A DNA stretch of 64,000 nt from Methylocystis sp. IM3. GTDB lineage: Bacteria; Pseudomonadota; Alphaproteobacteria; Rhizobiales; Beijerinckiaceae. Shown here piece after piece: positions 1-10,527 of the stretch (position 1 is its first letter; each line of letters starts with the position of its first letter). The notes under the pieces are model-generated. The model ran no database searches and was not told the origin of the DNA. It saw only the letters and a list, made by a program, of their open reading frames with translations. The position numbers and the translations under genes are program-made. The DNA is taken from NCBI RefSeq assembly GCF_038070105.1, contig NZ_JBBPBZ010000002.1:922501-986500 (forward strand). The letters run 5' to 3'.

Positions 1-2556
1 GAGTTCAGCCAGACCAAGGTCGCAAATCTCGGCGTCGAGCCTCAGGCCATCTTCGACTCGCTCGCCAAGCAGGCGGCCGTCGCCGACGCCGGCGCCTTCG
101 AGACCTCGTCGAACAGGATTCGCGTGCAGGTGACGGAGGAGCTGAAAGGCTCCGACGCGATTTCCGCGATCCCGATCCCCGCCAATGGCAAGGTCATCCG
201 GCTCGGCGACATCGCCGATGTCCACGCCGGCTTCGAGGATCCGCCGTCGTTTCTCGTTCGCTACAGGGGGCAGCCGGCGATCGTCGTCGGCGCCGTGATG
301 GCGAAGGGCGGCAACGTCTTCAACTTCGGCAAGGCGGTCGGCGAGGCGGTCGCGGACATCCGCGCGAAGACGCCCATCGGCGTCGAGATCGACCAGATCG
401 CCGATCAGCCGAAGGTCGTCGAGGAGGCGGTGGGCGAATTCACCCGCTCCTTCGTCGAGGCGCTGGTCATCGTCCTGGGCGTGAGCTTCGTGTCGCTCGG
501 CTTCCGCACGGGCGTCATCGTTGCGGCCTCCGTGCCCTTCGTGCTCGCGGTCGTCTTCATTTTCATGAATCTGATGGGGATCGACCTGCAGCGCATTTCG
601 CTCGGCGCCCTCATCATCGCGCTCGGTCTTCTGGTGGACGACGCCATCATCGCGGTGGAGATGATGATGGTGAAGATGGAGCAGGGCTTCGACCGCATCA
701 AGGCCGCGACCTTCGCGTGGGACTCGACCGCCTTCCCCATGCTGACCGGCACGCTGATCACGGCCGCCGGCTTCCTGCCAGTCGGCTTCGCCGCCTCGGG
801 CGTGGGCGAATATACGGGCTCGATGTTCTGGGTTCTGCTGATCGCGCTCCTTGCCTCATGGTTGGTGGCGGTCACCTTCACGCCCTTCCTTGGCGTGAAG
901 TTACTTCCCGATTTCGGCAAGCTGCATCCCCATCACGATCCCGACGAGATCTACCGGACGCCCTTCTATCGGCGCCTGCGTGCGGTGGTCGGCTGGGCGG
1001 TCGATAATCGGATGAAGGTAATCGCCTCGACCGTGGCCGTCTTCCTTCTCGCCATACTCGGCATGATCGTCGTGCAGAAGCAGTTCTTTCCCTACGCCGA
1101 GCGCCTCGAGCTGTTCCTGCAAATGCGCCTGCCGGAGGGCTCCTCCATCGGCGCGACGCTCGAGGCCGCCAAGCAGGCGGAGGCGCTTTTGCAGGACGAC
1201 TCCGACGTGAATTTCTTCACGACCTATATCGGGCAGGGGCCGCCGCGCTTCTGGCTCGGGCTCAATCCGCAGCTTCCCAACGAGGCCTATGCCGAGACCG
1301 TCATCGTCTCGAAGGACATCGCGGCGCGCGAACGGCTGAAGAAGAAACTGGAAACGGCCATCGCCAATGGCGCGCTGCCACAGGCGCGCGCGCGCGTCGA
1401 TCGCTTTTCCTACGGCCCGCCGGTCGGCTTCGCGGTTCAATTCAGGGTGGTCGGCCCCGAGCCGCAGAAGGTGCGCGACATCGCCTATCGGATTCGCGAC
1501 ATTCTCGAGCAGGACCCCGGCGCGGACGATCCGCATCTGTCCTGGAACGAGCAGACGCCGAGCGTGCGTCTCGTTCTCGACCAGGATCGCGCGCGTCTTC
1601 TCGGCGTGACGCCGCAGGACATTTCGAACCGCGTCCGCATGGCGATCTCGGGCGTCACCGTGACGACGCTGCGCGACGGCACGGACCAGATCGACGTGGT
1701 GGCGCGCGCCGTTCCCGAGGAGCGCGGCGCGCTGGGCCGGCTCGGCGACATGGTCGTTTATTCCCGCGACGGCAAGCCCGTGACCGTCTCGCAGGTCGCC
1801 AAGATCGTCTATGAGCACGAGGAGCCGATCTTCTGGCGGCGCAACCGCAACATGACGATCACGGTGCGCTCGGGCGTGAAGGACGGAACACAGGCGCCCG
1901 ACGTCTCGAACCGCGTCTGGGCCAAGCTTTCCGAAATCCGGGACAGCCTGCCGAGCGGCTACCGCATCGAAATGGGCGGCGCGATCGAGGAATCGGCCAA
2001 AGGCAACGCCTCGATCTTCGTGCTGTTTCCGGTCGTGATCCTGTTCATGCTGACGATCGCGATGTTCCAGTTGCAGGACTTCACCCGCGTCGCGCTCGTG
2101 ATGGTGAGCGCGCCGCTCGGCCTCATCGGCGCCTCGCTCGCGCTCAACCTCGCCCATGCGCCCTTCGGCTTCGTGGCGCTTCTCGGCCTCTTTGCGCTGT
2201 CGGGCATGGACATGCGCAATTCGATCATCCTCGTCGATCAGGTGCGGCAGGATCTCGAAGACGGCGCCAATTATCGCGAGGCGATCATCGGCGCCACGGT
2301 GCGGCGGGTGCGACCTGTCGCGCTCACGGCGCTCGCCGCCATTCTGGCCATGATTCCGCTCTCGCGCTCCGCCTTCTGGGGACCGATGGCGCTCACCATC
2401 ATGGGCGGTCTGTTTGTCGCGACCTTCCTGACAGTGTTATTCCTGCCGGCGCTTTACGCGCTCTGGTTCCGCAAGCATCTCGACGCCCGCCTGCCGGCCA
2501 ATGCGCCGGCGCCCGTCGCGCGCGGCCGGGGTCTCGTCGGGGAGGCGGCCGAATGA
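1..2556 (+). CDS. RND-family efflux transporter permease, 5'-truncated by window edge
   Basis: The inner-membrane proton-driven pump subunit of a tripartite efflux system. The reading frame is open from base 1, so the gene begins upstream; about 851 residues are visible. The TM4 segment with paired acidic residues of the proton relay (LLVDDAIIAVE, bases about 630-660), a large periplasmic loop, and a second membrane block ending in the TM10-12 region (GMDMRNSIILVDQ) follow RND order. The stop overlaps the start of the next gene, a TetR regulator (ATGA), so the two are translationally coupled and the regulator probably controls this pump. Substrate cannot be read from the sequence; it could be of the HAE1 or a related subgroup. 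Confidence 0.9.
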   Translation, partial: EFSQTKVANLGVEPQAIFDSLAKQAAVADAGAFETSSNRIRVQVTEELKGSDAISAIPIPANGKVIRLGDIADVHAGFEDPPSFLVRYRGQPAIVVGAVMAKGGNVFNFGKAVGEAVADIRAKTPIGVEIDQIADQPKVVEEAVGEFTRSFVEALVIVLGVSFVSLGFRTGVIVAASVPFVLAVVFIFMNLMGIDLQRISLGALIIALGLLVDDAIIAVEMMMVKMEQGFDRIKAATFAWDSTAFPMLTGTLITAAGFLPVGFAASGVGEYTGSMFWVLLIALLASWLVAVTFTPFLGVKLLPDFGKLHPHHDPDEIYRTPFYRRLRAVVGWAVDNRMKVIASTVAVFLLAILGMIVVQKQFFPYAERLELFLQMRLPEGSSIGATLEAAKQAEALLQDDSDVNFFTTYIGQGPPRFWLGLNPQLPNEAYAETVIVSKDIAARERLKKKLETAIANGALPQARARVDRFSYGPPVGFAVQFRVVGPEPQKVRDIAYRIRDILEQDPGADDPHLSWNEQTPSVRLVLDQDRARLLGVTPQDISNRVRMAISGVTVTTLRDGTDQIDVVARAVPEERGALGRLGDMVVYSRDGKPVTVSQVAKIVYEHEEPIFWRRNRNMTITVRSGVKDGTQAPDVSNRVWAKLSEIRDSLPSGYRIEMGGAIEESAKGNASIFVLFPVVILFMLTIAMFQLQDFTRVALVMVSAPLGLIGASLALNLAHAPFGFVALLGLFALSGMDMRNSIILVDQVRQDLEDGANYREAIIGATVRRVRPVALTALAAILAMIPLSRSAFWGPMALTIMGGLFVATFLTVLFLPALYALWFRKHLDARLPANAPAPVARGRGLVGEAAE

Positions 2557-3167
2557 CCAATGTGACCGAGGCGGCGGCCTCTCGCGAATCCGAGACGCGC
2601 GCGCGCATCGTGGAGACGGCCGAGCGGCTTTTCCGCGAAATCGGGTTCCAGAAAACCACTGTGGCCGACATTGCGCGCGCGCTGCGCATGTCTCCCGCCA
2701 ACGTCTATCGCTTCTTTGGCTCGAAGGCCGAGATTCACGTCGCCGTCGCGCGGCAGCTGATGAGCGAGGTGGAGACCGCGGCGCGGCGGATCGCCCATGG
2801 CGCCGGTCCGGCGGCGCAGCGGCTGCGCGCGCTCATCCTTTCCATCGAGTCGATGAACGCGGACCGCTACATCGCCGACCGCAAGCTTCACGACATGGTC
2901 GAGGCGGCGCTGGACCAGCACTGGCCCGCAATCGACGAGCATATCGACCGCGTCGACGCTTTGTTCGAGGCGGTCATCGCGGACGGCATGGAGTCCGGCG
3001 AGTTCGCAAGGGGCGACGCCCAACGTGCGGCCAAGCTCGTGCATGCCGCCTGCATCCGGTTTTGCCATCCACGGCTTATGGTGGAATCCGCCGACCGCCC
3101 GGAGCCGACGAGCGCCCAGATGGTCGAGTTCTGTCTTGCCGCCCTGCGAGGGGGCGTGTCGCGCTAG
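2553..3167 (+). CDS. TetR/AcrR family transcriptional regulator
   Basis: A 204-residue one-domain repressor. The N-terminal helix-turn-helix is clear (residues about 15-60; the stretch ending in MSPANVYRFFGSKAEI is the recognition helix and the helix that follows), and the C-terminal part is the variable ligand domain. The start ATG overlaps the stop of the RND gene by 4 bases, so it is the last gene of that operon. It is unlike the two tetR genes at 60.5-61.8 kb: its recognition helix differs and no CTATC-N4-GATAG box is nearby. Most likely a local repressor of the pump. Confidence 0.9.
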   Translation: MTNVTEAAASRESETRARIVETAERLFREIGFQKTTVADIARALRMSPANVYRFFGSKAEIHVAVARQLMSEVETAARRIAHGAGPAAQRLRALILSIESMNADRYIADRKLHDMVEAALDQHWPAIDEHIDRVDALFEAVIADGMESGEFARGDAQRAAKLVHAACIRFCHPRLMVESADRPEPTSAQMVEFCLAALRGGVSR

Positions 3168-3284
3168 CCGGCCTGCGGGCTGCTCCGGGCCCGCAGGGCT
3201 GGGGCTATACGCGGCCAGCGACGCTTGTGTATGATGCAACAGAACGATGACGCATCGCGCGCGCAGAGGGAACAGCACAGGGCT

Positions 3285-4109
3285 ATGAAAGTCACACTGG
3301 TTCAGATGAATTCGATCGGCGACAAGGCGGTCAATCTCGCCAACGCCAGGGCGCTCATCGAGCGCGCGGTCGAGCAGGAGAAGCCCGACTGGATCTGCCT
3401 TCCGGAAGTGTTCGACTTCATCGGCGGCTCACGCGCCGAGAAGATGGCCGCCGCTGAGGAAATGCCGGGCGGGCCTGCTTACGAAATGTGCAGCAGCCTG
3501 GCGCGCGAGCACAAGGTGTTCATCCACGCCGGCTCCATTCTGGAGAAAATTCCCGGTGAGGAGCGCCTGCACAACACCAGCGTCGCCTTCAACCGCGAGG
3601 GCAAGGAAGTCGCGCGCTACCGCAAGATCCACATGTTCGACATCACCGCTCCGGACGGCGCCAAATATCACGAAAGCGCCGCCTTCAAGCCGGGCGACGA
3701 AGTCGTGACCTATGATTGCGAGGGCCTCAAGATCGGTTGCGCCATCTGCTACGATCTGCGCTTCTCCTATCTGTTCCAGGCGCTCGCGGACAAAGGCGTC
3801 GACATCGTCGCCCTTCCTGCGGCCTTCACCCTGGTCACGGGCAAGGATCACTGGGAAGTGCTGTGCCGCGCCAGGGCCATCGAAATGCAGGCCTATCTCT
3901 GCGCGCCCGCCCAGACAGGCGCGCACAAGGCCGGGCATGAAACCCGGTTCACCTACGGCAATTCGCTGATCGCCGATCCCTGGGGCCATGTCGTCGCCAA
4001 GGCGTCGGAGGGGCCGGGGCTCGTGTCGTCCTACGTCGATGTCGATCGTATCCGCAAGGTCCGGTCGATGATCCCCGTGTCGCAGCACAAGGTGAAGCTT
4101 GCCGTCTGA
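3285..4109 (+). CDS. Carbon-nitrogen hydrolase (nitrilase/Nit family)
   Basis: A 274-residue cytoplasmic amidase of the nitrilase superfamily. The Glu-Lys-Cys triad is visible: Glu in WICLPEVFDF, Lys in ARYRKIHMFD and the nucleophile Cys in IGCAICYDLRF. The family resemblance is to Nit1/Nit2-type proteins, which hydrolyse omega-amides such as deaminated glutathione; that specificity is inferred. I chose the ATG at 3285 because homologues begin with MKVTLVQM-like residues; an upstream in-frame ATG at 3225 would add 20 residues of unrelated sequence. It stands alone, about 120 bp after the tetR gene. Confidence 0.88.
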   Translation: MKVTLVQMNSIGDKAVNLANARALIERAVEQEKPDWICLPEVFDFIGGSRAEKMAAAEEMPGGPAYEMCSSLAREHKVFIHAGSILEKIPGEERLHNTSVAFNREGKEVARYRKIHMFDITAPDGAKYHESAAFKPGDEVVTYDCEGLKIGCAICYDLRFSYLFQALADKGVDIVALPAAFTLVTGKDHWEVLCRARAIEMQAYLCAPAQTGAHKAGHETRFTYGNSLIADPWGHVVAKASEGPGLVSSYVDVDRIRKVRSMIPVSQHKVKLAV

Positions 4110-4331
4110 TCATTAATTGGGCAATCAAATTGCGGCGGAGCCGAGCCAATATTATGGCGAAGCTTCGCCGCGGCCTTGTCAAATAATAGGTTTCTGAATA
4201 GTATGCCTTTTCGTAAGCTGTTGTGCTTGCGTACATAAATCCCTTTTGCCGCATCGTTGGGGAGTTGTGAAGAACGTGTCCACGACGGTCGTCCTGATCG
4301 CGGCAGCCCCTCGAGTTCGTGTTTGTCCCTC
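4110..4331 (+). other. Intergenic region upstream of ihfA
   Basis: About 220 bases, visibly richer in A+T than the flanking genes, as expected for a promoter region. No gene is supported here; the open frames on the minus strand are shadows. Confidence 0.4.
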
Positions 4332-4667
4332 ATGGTAAGAAAGAACGAGTCCGGAAGCACTCTGACGCGCGCGGCTCTGCGTGAGGCCGTGTATAGCTGC
4401 TGTCCGACGCTGTCCCGGGCGGAAGCCCGCAAGATTCTCGATTCCACATTCGAGGAGATCAGCGATGCGCTGCTGCGCGGAGAATCGGTCAAGCTGCGAT
4501 CCTTCGGCACTTTCAACGTGCGCGCGAAGCGCGAACGGGTAGGCCGAAATCCCAAAACCGGCGTGGAGGCCACAATTACGCCGCGCCGTGTCCTCACCTT
4601 CAAGGCCTCTCCCGTGCTCGTTGCGCATGTGAATGGCGACGCCATCATCCCGGAAGAGGATGATTGA
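4332..4667 (+). CDS. ihfA: Integration host factor subunit alpha
   Basis: A 111-residue DNA-bending protein of the HU/IHF family. It shows the family signature from residue 50 on: VKLRSFGTFNVRAK, then the RVGRNPKTG arm and TPRRVLTFKAS. The arm with proline at its tip intercalates in the minor groove. The opening TLTRAALREAVYS fits IhfA rather than HU or IhfB. I chose ATG 4332 because the family N-terminus begins shortly after; the frame upstream encodes unrelated residues. IHF would pair with an IhfB made elsewhere and takes part in recombination, replication and sigma-54 promoter activation. Confidence 0.9.
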   Translation: MVRKNESGSTLTRAALREAVYSCCPTLSRAEARKILDSTFEEISDALLRGESVKLRSFGTFNVRAKRERVGRNPKTGVEATITPRRVLTFKASPVLVAHVNGDAIIPEEDD

Positions 4668-4755
4668 GCAGAAGCCGCCGGCCGTGCAAAAGTGAGGGGA
4701 GAGCCTCCGCGACGGGGCCGGGAGCGCCGTCGCCGCCATCCTCAAAGGGCCAAAG

Positions 4756-6855
4756 ATGCGGAAATTGAGTGCGGCCGTGGCCGCCTTCGCCGTCCTTGCC
4801 GCGCTGATCGGCGCGCACAAGGCGGACACCGACCTTTTTGTTCTCGCCGCCGCGGCAGGGCTGTGCGCCTATACGACCTGGCGCGCGGCCGAGATCTCGA
4901 GCTTCATGAAGATTTTCGCGGCGATCTTCTCGACCGAGACGATCGTTTTCGGCCTGGTGAGGCTGCTGCAGGCCGAGGCGGCCTGGCCTGGCGCGCTGGT
5001 CGCCTATGCGCCGCCCGAGAGCATGTCTGTCACGGTGGCCGTCTTCTCGATCGCCGTTTACGCCGTCTCGCGCATCGCCGTCGTGCAGGAGATGACGCGG
5101 ATCGCCGATCTCTACTTCGATTCCTCGGATCGCGGCGAGGGGCGCGTGTGGCCGTTTCCCCGCTTCGCGGCGCAGGAGAGCGCCATCGCCATCGCCATGA
5201 TCGTCGTGCTGGTGCTCATCAACCAGGGCCAGGTCGGCATCACCGTGCGCCTGTCCTTCTTCAATCGAGACTGGTTCAACGCCATTCAGGAGAAGAACGC
5301 CGCAGAATTCTGGCGCCAGCTGCTGTTCGTGTTCACGCCCTGGGCCTTCTTCTATGTCGCCATCGCGGTGATGGAGTTCGTCATCCAGTCGATGCTGATC
5401 ATCCGTTGGCGCCGCTGGCTGACCGAGCATTATGTCAGCCGCTGGCTCGGCGGACATACGCATTACGGCATGACTCTCGCGGGCGGGCCGGCCGACAACC
5501 CGGACCAGCGCATCGCTGAAGACGTCAACCGCTTCATCAACGGCGGCGACGACGGCTATGGCGTCTATTCCTATTCGATCCTGCTGATCTCGACGGTCAG
5601 CTCGCTCGTCTCCTTCTCCTTCGTGCTCTGGGAGCTTTCGGGCAACTACCCGCTTCCCGGCACCAATTTCTACCTGCCGGGCTTCCTGTTCTGGGTCGTC
5701 CTCGCCTATGCGACGCTCGGCACGGTCATTACCCATCTGATCGGCCGGCGGCTGACGACGCTTTACTTCGACAAGCAGCGGCGCGAGGCTGATTTCCGCT
5801 TCTCGCTCGCGCGCCTGCGCGAATATAGCGAACAGATCGCGCTCCTCTCGGGCGAGCATGCCGAGCAGGGTACGCTGTTGCAGCGTTTCCGCGGGATCGT
5901 GTTCAACTATCTGGCGATCGTCATCAAGCGCAAGCAACTGATGATGTTCACAGCCACCTATGGCCAGCTCTCGCCGATCATTCCTTACGTGATCACCGCG
6001 CCCTTCTACTTCGCCGGCCGCATTCAGCTCGGCGTCATGACGCAGACGGCGAGCTCTTTCGCGAGAGTGGAGAGCGCGCTCACCTTCTTCATCAACTATT
6101 ATACGTCGCTGGCGCAGTTCAAATCGGTGCTCGATCGTCTCTCCTCCTTCGACACGGCGATCGACGTCGCGCGCGCGGAGAGCGAGCGCGCCCGCATCGT
6201 CTCCCGCGTGAGCGGAAAGGCGCTGGCGTTGAACGATCTCACCTTGCTGCTGCCCGACGGGCGGCGCATCGTTCACGTCGACAGGCTGTCTTTCGAGCCG
6301 GGCCAGTCGGTCCTGCTCACCGGCCCGTCGGGTTCCGGTAAATCGACGCTGTTTCGCGCCGTCGCCGGCATCTGGCCGCATGCGACGGGCTCGGTCGCGC
6401 TGCCGCAGGGCGCGACGCTCATGCTCGCGCCGCAGCGGCCATATATTCCGATGGGAACGCTCGCCGAGGCCGTGGTCTATCCGGCGGCGGTCGACGATTT
6501 CGTGCGCGATGATATCGAAGCCGCGCTCGTTGCGGCGCGGCTTGCGCCTTTCGTCGATCAGCTCGACAAGAGCAACAACTGGGGCCAGAGGCTCTCGGGC
6601 GGCGAGCAGCAGCGCGTCGCCATCGCCCGTGCGCTGCTGGCGAAGCCGGACTGGCTGTTTCTCGACGAGGCGACCTCGGCGCTCGATGAAAAGCTCGAGG
6701 GCGAAATCTATTCGACCCTGCGCGAGCGTCTGCCCGAGACGACCATCGTCTCCATTGGCCATCGTTCGACCCTGCTCGACTATCACGATCGCCAGATCGA
6801 GATGGAGGCGGGGGCCGACGGCCTCTTCGTCCCCCGCGACAAGGTGCATGCATGA
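4756..6855 (+). CDS. ABC transporter, fused permease and ATPase (SbmA/YddA-like)
   Basis: A 699-residue half-transporter: an N-terminal membrane domain of the SbmA/BacA (ABC_membrane_2) type with about six or more helices to residue about 430, then a nucleotide-binding domain. Walker A is GPSGSGKST, the signature LSGGEQQR and Walker [14 protein letters not shown]. The family (YddA-like, related to peroxisomal ABCD proteins) forms homodimers in the inner membrane; substrates in bacteria are poorly known. Stop and next start overlap (rlmE at 6852), so both are probably in one transcript. Confidence 0.9.
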   Translation: MRKLSAAVAAFAVLAALIGAHKADTDLFVLAAAAGLCAYTTWRAAEISSFMKIFAAIFSTETIVFGLVRLLQAEAAWPGALVAYAPPESMSVTVAVFSIAVYAVSRIAVVQEMTRIADLYFDSSDRGEGRVWPFPRFAAQESAIAIAMIVVLVLINQGQVGITVRLSFFNRDWFNAIQEKNAAEFWRQLLFVFTPWAFFYVAIAVMEFVIQSMLIIRWRRWLTEHYVSRWLGGHTHYGMTLAGGPADNPDQRIAEDVNRFINGGDDGYGVYSYSILLISTVSSLVSFSFVLWELSGNYPLPGTNFYLPGFLFWVVLAYATLGTVITHLIGRRLTTLYFDKQRREADFRFSLARLREYSEQIALLSGEHAEQGTLLQRFRGIVFNYLAIVIKRKQLMMFTATYGQLSPIIPYVITAPFYFAGRIQLGVMTQTASSFARVESALTFFINYYTSLAQFKSVLDRLSSFDTAIDVARAESERARIVSRVSGKALALNDLTLLLPDGRRIVHVDRLSFEPGQSVLLTGPSGSGKSTLFRAVAGIWPHATGSVALPQGATLMLAPQRPYIPMGTLAEAVVYPAAVDDFVRDDIEAALVAARLAPFVDQLDKSNNWGQRLSGGEQQRVAIARALLAKPDWLFLDEATSALDEKLEGEIYSTLRERLPETTIVSIGHRSTLLDYHDRQIEMEAGADGLFVPRDKVHA

Positions 6856-7580
6856 GCGAGGGCAAGGGCTCGGGGCGCGAAGGCGGGCGCTCGCTGAAGA
6901 CGCGCGTGAAGACCGCGCGCAAGCGCTCGCTCTCCTCGACGCTGTGGCTCGAGCGCCAGCTCAATGACCCTTACGTGGCGCGCGCCAAGCGCGAGGGCTA
7001 TCGCTCGCGCGCCGCCTACAAGCTCATCGAGATGGACGACCGCTACCATCTTCTGAAGCCGGGCGGCCGCATCATCGATCTCGGCGCCGCGCCGGGCGGC
7101 TGGTCGCAGGTGGCCGCCGACCGCGTGAAGGCAAAGGACGGCGGCAAGGGCAAGGTCGTCGGCGTCGATCTCCTCGACATGGAGCATATCCCCGGCGTGA
7201 CATTCGCGGTGAAGGACTTCAACGACGAAGACGCGCCGCAATTCATCACGGCCATGCTCGGCGGCGAGGCGGACGGCGTCATGTCCGACATGGCGGCCAA
7301 CGCCACCGGCCACAAGCAGACGGACCATCTGCGCATCGTCGCGCTCGCGGAGCTGGCGGCGGAATTCGCCATGGACGTGCTGGCGCCGGGCGGATTCTTC
7401 GTCGCCAAAGTGCTGCAGGGCGGGACCGAAGGACAGCTCCTCGCGCGCCTCAAGCGCGATTTCGCCGTCGTGCGGCATGTGAAGCCCGCGGCGAGCCGGG
7501 CGGATTCCGCGGAGCTCTATGTGCTGGCGACAGGCTTTCGCGGCCGCCGCGATCAGCCCGCCGAAAACGAAGCTTCGTAA
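6852..7580 (+). CDS. rlmE: 23S rRNA (uridine-2'-O)-methyltransferase RlmE (FtsJ)
   Basis: A 242-residue SAM-dependent enzyme that methylates the 2'-OH of U2552 in the 23S A-loop late in 50S assembly. The SAM-binding motif ([13 protein letters not shown], residues about 72-84), the catalytic Asp region ([16 protein letters not shown]) and the later Lys and Glu region ([12 protein letters not shown]) are present. It starts inside the last codons of the ABC transporter gene. The 3' end overlaps the convergent deaminase gene by 28 bases. Confidence 0.93.
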   Translation: MSEGKGSGREGGRSLKTRVKTARKRSLSSTLWLERQLNDPYVARAKREGYRSRAAYKLIEMDDRYHLLKPGGRIIDLGAAPGGWSQVAADRVKAKDGGKGKVVGVDLLDMEHIPGVTFAVKDFNDEDAPQFITAMLGGEADGVMSDMAANATGHKQTDHLRIVALAELAAEFAMDVLAPGGFFVAKVLQGGTEGQLLARLKRDFAVVRHVKPAASRADSAELYVLATGFRGRRDQPAENEAS

Positions 7581-8581
7581 GCGTCGACCTCCGCGATCCG
7601 CGCACGTTTCTCGGGCTCGGAGAGGAAGGACGCGTCGAAGCTGTTTCTGGCGAGGCTCGCCAGCTCCGCCGGGGAAAGCGCGAAGGCTTCCGTGATCGCG
7701 AGATAATTGGCGTTCACATAGCCGCCGAAATAGGCCGGGTCGTCCGAATTGACGGTCACGAGGGCGCCCGCCGCCATCAGACGGCGGATCGGGTGGGCGC
7801 GCATGTCCGGATAGACGCGCAGCCTGACATTCGAGAGCGGGCAGATGGTGAGCGGCGTGCGCGATCGGGCGAGCCGCGCGACGAGCGCCGCATCGTCGAT
7901 CGCATGGACGCCGTGGTCGATGCGTTCGACGTGCAGAATGTCGAGGGCCTGCGAGACATAGGCCGCCGGCCCTTCTTCGCCGGCATGGGCGACGACGCGA
8001 AGCCCCATGGCGCGGGCGCGCTCGAACAGGCGCGCGAATTTCTCCGGCGGGTTGCCGGCCTCCGCCGAATCGAGCCCGACGCCGGCGATCCGACCGAGCC
8101 AGGGGCGCGCCTTGTCGAGCGTCTCCAGCGCGTCCGCCTCGTCGAGATCGCGCAGGAAACACATGATGAGACGCGATGTCGGCCCGCCCGCGCCGGCGGC
8201 CGCGTCGAGCGCGCCGACAAGCCCTTCCATGAGCGCCTCGAAGGCGACGCCGCGGCGCAGATGCGCCTGCGGATCGAAGAAGATTTCCGCGTGGCGAACA
8301 GTCTCCGCGCGCGCGCGCGCCAGATAGCTCGCGGCGAGATCGTGAAAGTCCTGGGCCGTCAGCAGAACCTGCGTCGCCTGGTAATAGAGATCGAGAAACT
8401 CCTGGAGATTTACAAAATCATAGGCGCAGCGCAGCGCCTCCACCGACGGATAGGGCAGGGCGACGCGATTGCGCGCGGCGAGCGCGAAAACCAGCTCCGG
8501 CTCCAGCGCGCCTTCGATGTGCAGATGCAGCTCCGCCTTGGGAAGCCCGGCGATGTAGCGCTCGATGGTGGTCATTTTCAC
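7553..8581 (-). CDS. Adenosine/adenine deaminase (amidohydrolase family)
   Basis: A 342-residue metal-dependent purine deaminase. The zinc ligands are visible in HLHIEGAL near the N-terminus, in HAGEEG at about residue 205, and in [11 protein letters not shown] near residue 285. The [10 protein letters not shown] opening and the SDDPAYFGG motif are features of the adenine deaminase branch, so the substrate may be adenine rather than adenosine. It converges on rlmE with a 28-base overlap and is followed upstream by the MFS pump on the same strand only 23 bases away. Confidence 0.88.
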   Translation of the reverse strand: MKMTTIERYIAGLPKAELHLHIEGALEPELVFALAARNRVALPYPSVEALRCAYDFVNLQEFLDLYYQATQVLLTAQDFHDLAASYLARARAETVRHAEIFFDPQAHLRRGVAFEALMEGLVGALDAAAGAGGPTSRLIMCFLRDLDEADALETLDKARPWLGRIAGVGLDSAEAGNPPEKFARLFERARAMGLRVVAHAGEEGPAAYVSQALDILHVERIDHGVHAIDDAALVARLARSRTPLTICPLSNVRLRVYPDMRAHPIRRLMAAGALVTVNSDDPAYFGGYVNANYLAITEAFALSPAELASLARNSFDASFLSEPEKRARIAEVDAYEASFSAG

Positions 8582-8604
8582 TCCCGCGTCTCTTCGAGAG
8601 ATAG

Positions 8605-10035
8605 TCAGGCGAGAGGCTGCCGGCCAGCGCGCCCCGTGAGTTCATCCCCGGCACTCGGCGCGAGGCGGATGAAGCTGAAGAGCGACAGCGCGGATATGGA
8701 TGCGACGAGGAAGAAGGCCGGCGCAAAATCCCCCGCCCGCAGCGCGCCGCCCTCATGGAAGGCGCGCGCCGCCTCGAGCGCGGCGGCGCCCACCGCGACG
8801 CCCGTCGAAAGCGACAATTGCTGGCCCACGGCCGCGAAGCTCGTGGCGTTGCTCATCGAGTCACGGGGAACGTCGGCGTAGCAGATCGCATTGAGCGCCG
8901 TGAATTGCAGCGAGCGGAAGAAGCCGCCGACGAGCAGCGCCGTCATGATGAGCCAATGCGGCGTCGCCTGGGTGAAGAAGGCGTTGGCGGCGAGAAAGCA
9001 GACGGCGATGAGCGCATTTCCGATCAGCACGCGGCGGAAGCCGAAGCGCTTCAATATGGGCTGCGCCGTGGTCTTCATGACCATGGCCCCGGCCGCGGAA
9101 ATGAAGGTCAGGAACCCGGATTGATAGGCGCTCAGCCCGAAGCCGACCTGAAGCAGCAGCGGCAGCAGGAAGGGCACGGCGCCGAGGCCGATGCGGAACA
9201 GAAAGCCGCCGTAGATTGCGGCCCGAAAGGTCGGGATGCGCAGGAGCGAGAGATCGATGATCGGATGCGCGACGCGCCGGGCATGCCGGACATAGGCAAG
9301 GAGCGACGCCGCGCCGACGCCGATGATCGCCGCGACCAGCGGCGGCGGCGCGACGTTGCGGCCGATCAGCGTGACGCCGAAGACGATGCAGGACAGGCCG
9401 ACCCCGGAGAGCGCCGCGCCGGTCCTGTCCAGCGGGGGCGCGTCTTCCTCCTTGAGATCGGGGATGAAGCGCGTGGTCAGCGCGACGCCAAGGAGGCCGA
9501 TTGGCACATTGATCCAGAAGATATAGCGCCAGTCGAAGAAGGTCGCGAGGAAGCCGCCGAGCGGCGGTCCGATCAGCGGCCCGATGAGCGCGGGCATGGC
9601 GAGCCAGGCCATGGCGCGCACGAGTTCGTGACGCGGAGAGGTGCGCAGAAGCACCAGCCGGCCAACCGGAACCATCATGGCGCCGCCCAGTCCCTGAAGG
9701 ATGCGCGCCGCGACGATCTCGACGAGCGAATGCGAAAAGCCGCACAGGACCGAGCTGATGGTGAAGACGACGATCGCGGCCCGAAAGACCCGGCGCGCCC
9801 CAAATCTGTCGGCCGCCCAGCCCGAGAGAGGAATGAAGACGGCGAGCGACAGGAGATAGGAGGTGAGCGCGAGCTTGAGCGAGACGGGGTCCTCGTGAAG
9901 ATCCGACGCCATCGCGGGCAGAGCGGTGGCGAGCACCGTGCCGTCGAGCTGCTCCATGAAAAGCGCGGTGGCGATGATGAGCGGGGTGACGAGGACCGAG
10001 CGTCTCGCCCGCGTGAGGGCCGCGAGCGGGGTCAA
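8605..10035 (-). CDS. MFS multidrug transporter (DHA2, EmrB/QacA type)
   Basis: A 476-residue inner-membrane proton antiporter with about 14 hydrophobic segments. The motif-A loop ([15 protein letters not shown]) and the drug-antiporter motif around [23 protein letters not shown] are clear. The only start that keeps the full first helix is a TTG at 10035, which overlaps the stop of the truncated radC gene, suggesting translational coupling to the original intact radC. The deaminase gene follows 23 bases downstream. Confidence 0.88.
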   Translation of the reverse strand: MTPLAALTRARRSVLVTPLIIATALFMEQLDGTVLATALPAMASDLHEDPVSLKLALTSYLLSLAVFIPLSGWAADRFGARRVFRAAIVVFTISSVLCGFSHSLVEIVAARILQGLGGAMMVPVGRLVLLRTSPRHELVRAMAWLAMPALIGPLIGPPLGGFLATFFDWRYIFWINVPIGLLGVALTTRFIPDLKEEDAPPLDRTGAALSGVGLSCIVFGVTLIGRNVAPPPLVAAIIGVGAASLLAYVRHARRVAHPIIDLSLLRIPTFRAAIYGGFLFRIGLGAVPFLLPLLLQVGFGLSAYQSGFLTFISAAGAMVMKTTAQPILKRFGFRRVLIGNALIAVCFLAANAFFTQATPHWLIMTALLVGGFFRSLQFTALNAICYADVPRDSMSNATSFAAVGQQLSLSTGVAVGAAALEAARAFHEGGALRAGDFAPAFFLVASISALSLFSFIRLAPSAGDELTGRAGRQPLA

Positions 10036-10202
10036 ATCAGCTTTAGCCCCCGGAAGCTCGTCTGCCCATTGCGCCCGACGATCAGATGATCGTGCACGGA
10101 GATGCCGAAAGGCTGGGCGATGGCGGCGATCTCCTTCGTCATGCGAATATCTGCGGCCGAGGGCGTCGGATCGCCAGACGGATGGTTATGGGCCACCCCT
10201 GC
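10032..10202 (-). pseudogene. radC: radC, only the C-terminal JAB-domain end remains
   Basis: The last about 55 residues match the end of RadC (JAB/MPN metalloprotease fold): [16 protein letters not shown] with the HxH metal ligands, then a normal C-terminus ending in RGLKLI. Upstream of the codon before AHNHPSG the similarity stops abruptly, and the frame continues into unrelated residues (to about 10388). The N-terminal helix-hairpin-helix and most of the JAB domain are missing. The break at about 10200 marks the join between core chromosome and accessory DNA. Confidence 0.75.
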
Positions 10203-10204
10203 GG

Positions 10205-10224
10205 ATTTCATAACGCTATGAAAT
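10205..10224. repeat. Perfect inverted repeat at the radC break
   Basis: ATTTCATA-ACGC-TATGAAAT, 8-bp arms with a 4-base centre, a few bases from where radC homology ends. It may be a recombination or attachment half-site, an operator, or the end of a mobile element. Confidence 0.5.
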
Positions 10225-10299
10225 ATTGCCATTTTTTCAGATTTCATCAGTTGGTGGTGTGGTGGAGTGGGGTATGTCTTGAACGCCCAATCGTGATCG

Positions 10300-10527
10300 T
10301 CACGCCTGATCACCGACAGACTCGTCGAGTCGCCTGAACGCACGGCAGCGCACTCTATTCCTCTGGTCCCAAGCTTCAAGCTCGTCAATCGGATAGAGGA
10401 CGGCCTTTCCGATCTTCACGAACGAGGGCCCAACTTTCATGGCTCGCCAATTGCGCAACGTTCCCACGGACACACTTCCACGATAACGCTCGCTCACTTC
10501 TTCGGGCGTTAGAAACTTGGTCTCCAT
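10300..10527 (-). CDS. AlpA/excisionase-type helix-turn-helix protein
   Basis: A 75-residue DNA-binding protein. The N-terminal half ([25 protein letters not shown]) is the winged helix typical of excisionases and AlpA-like activators encoded by prophages and integrative elements. I placed the start at 10527 because a good Shine-Dalgarno (GGGAGG) lies 6 bases upstream; the frame stays open further upstream to 10662 without family similarity. It sits just inside the accessory side of the radC junction. No integrase is seen next to it. Confidence 0.65.
   Translation of the reverse strand: METKFLTPEEVSERYRGSVSVGTLRNWRAMKVGPSFVKIGKAVLYPIDELEAWDQRNRVRCRAFRRLDESVGDQA

Noticed and set aside
2553..3167. 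The first TetR gene as member of the box-reading set
   Set aside because: Its recognition helix differs and no CTATC-N4-GATAG site occurs in the first 24 kb.
4645..6849. 734-codon minus-strand frame over the ABC transporter
   Set aside because: It is antisense to a gene with intact Walker and signature motifs; its own translation is Arg/Asp/Glu/His-rich without domains, a GC-rich shadow.
8755..10089. 444-codon plus-strand frame over the MFS gene
   Set aside because: Charged, low-complexity translation opposite a clear 14-helix transporter.
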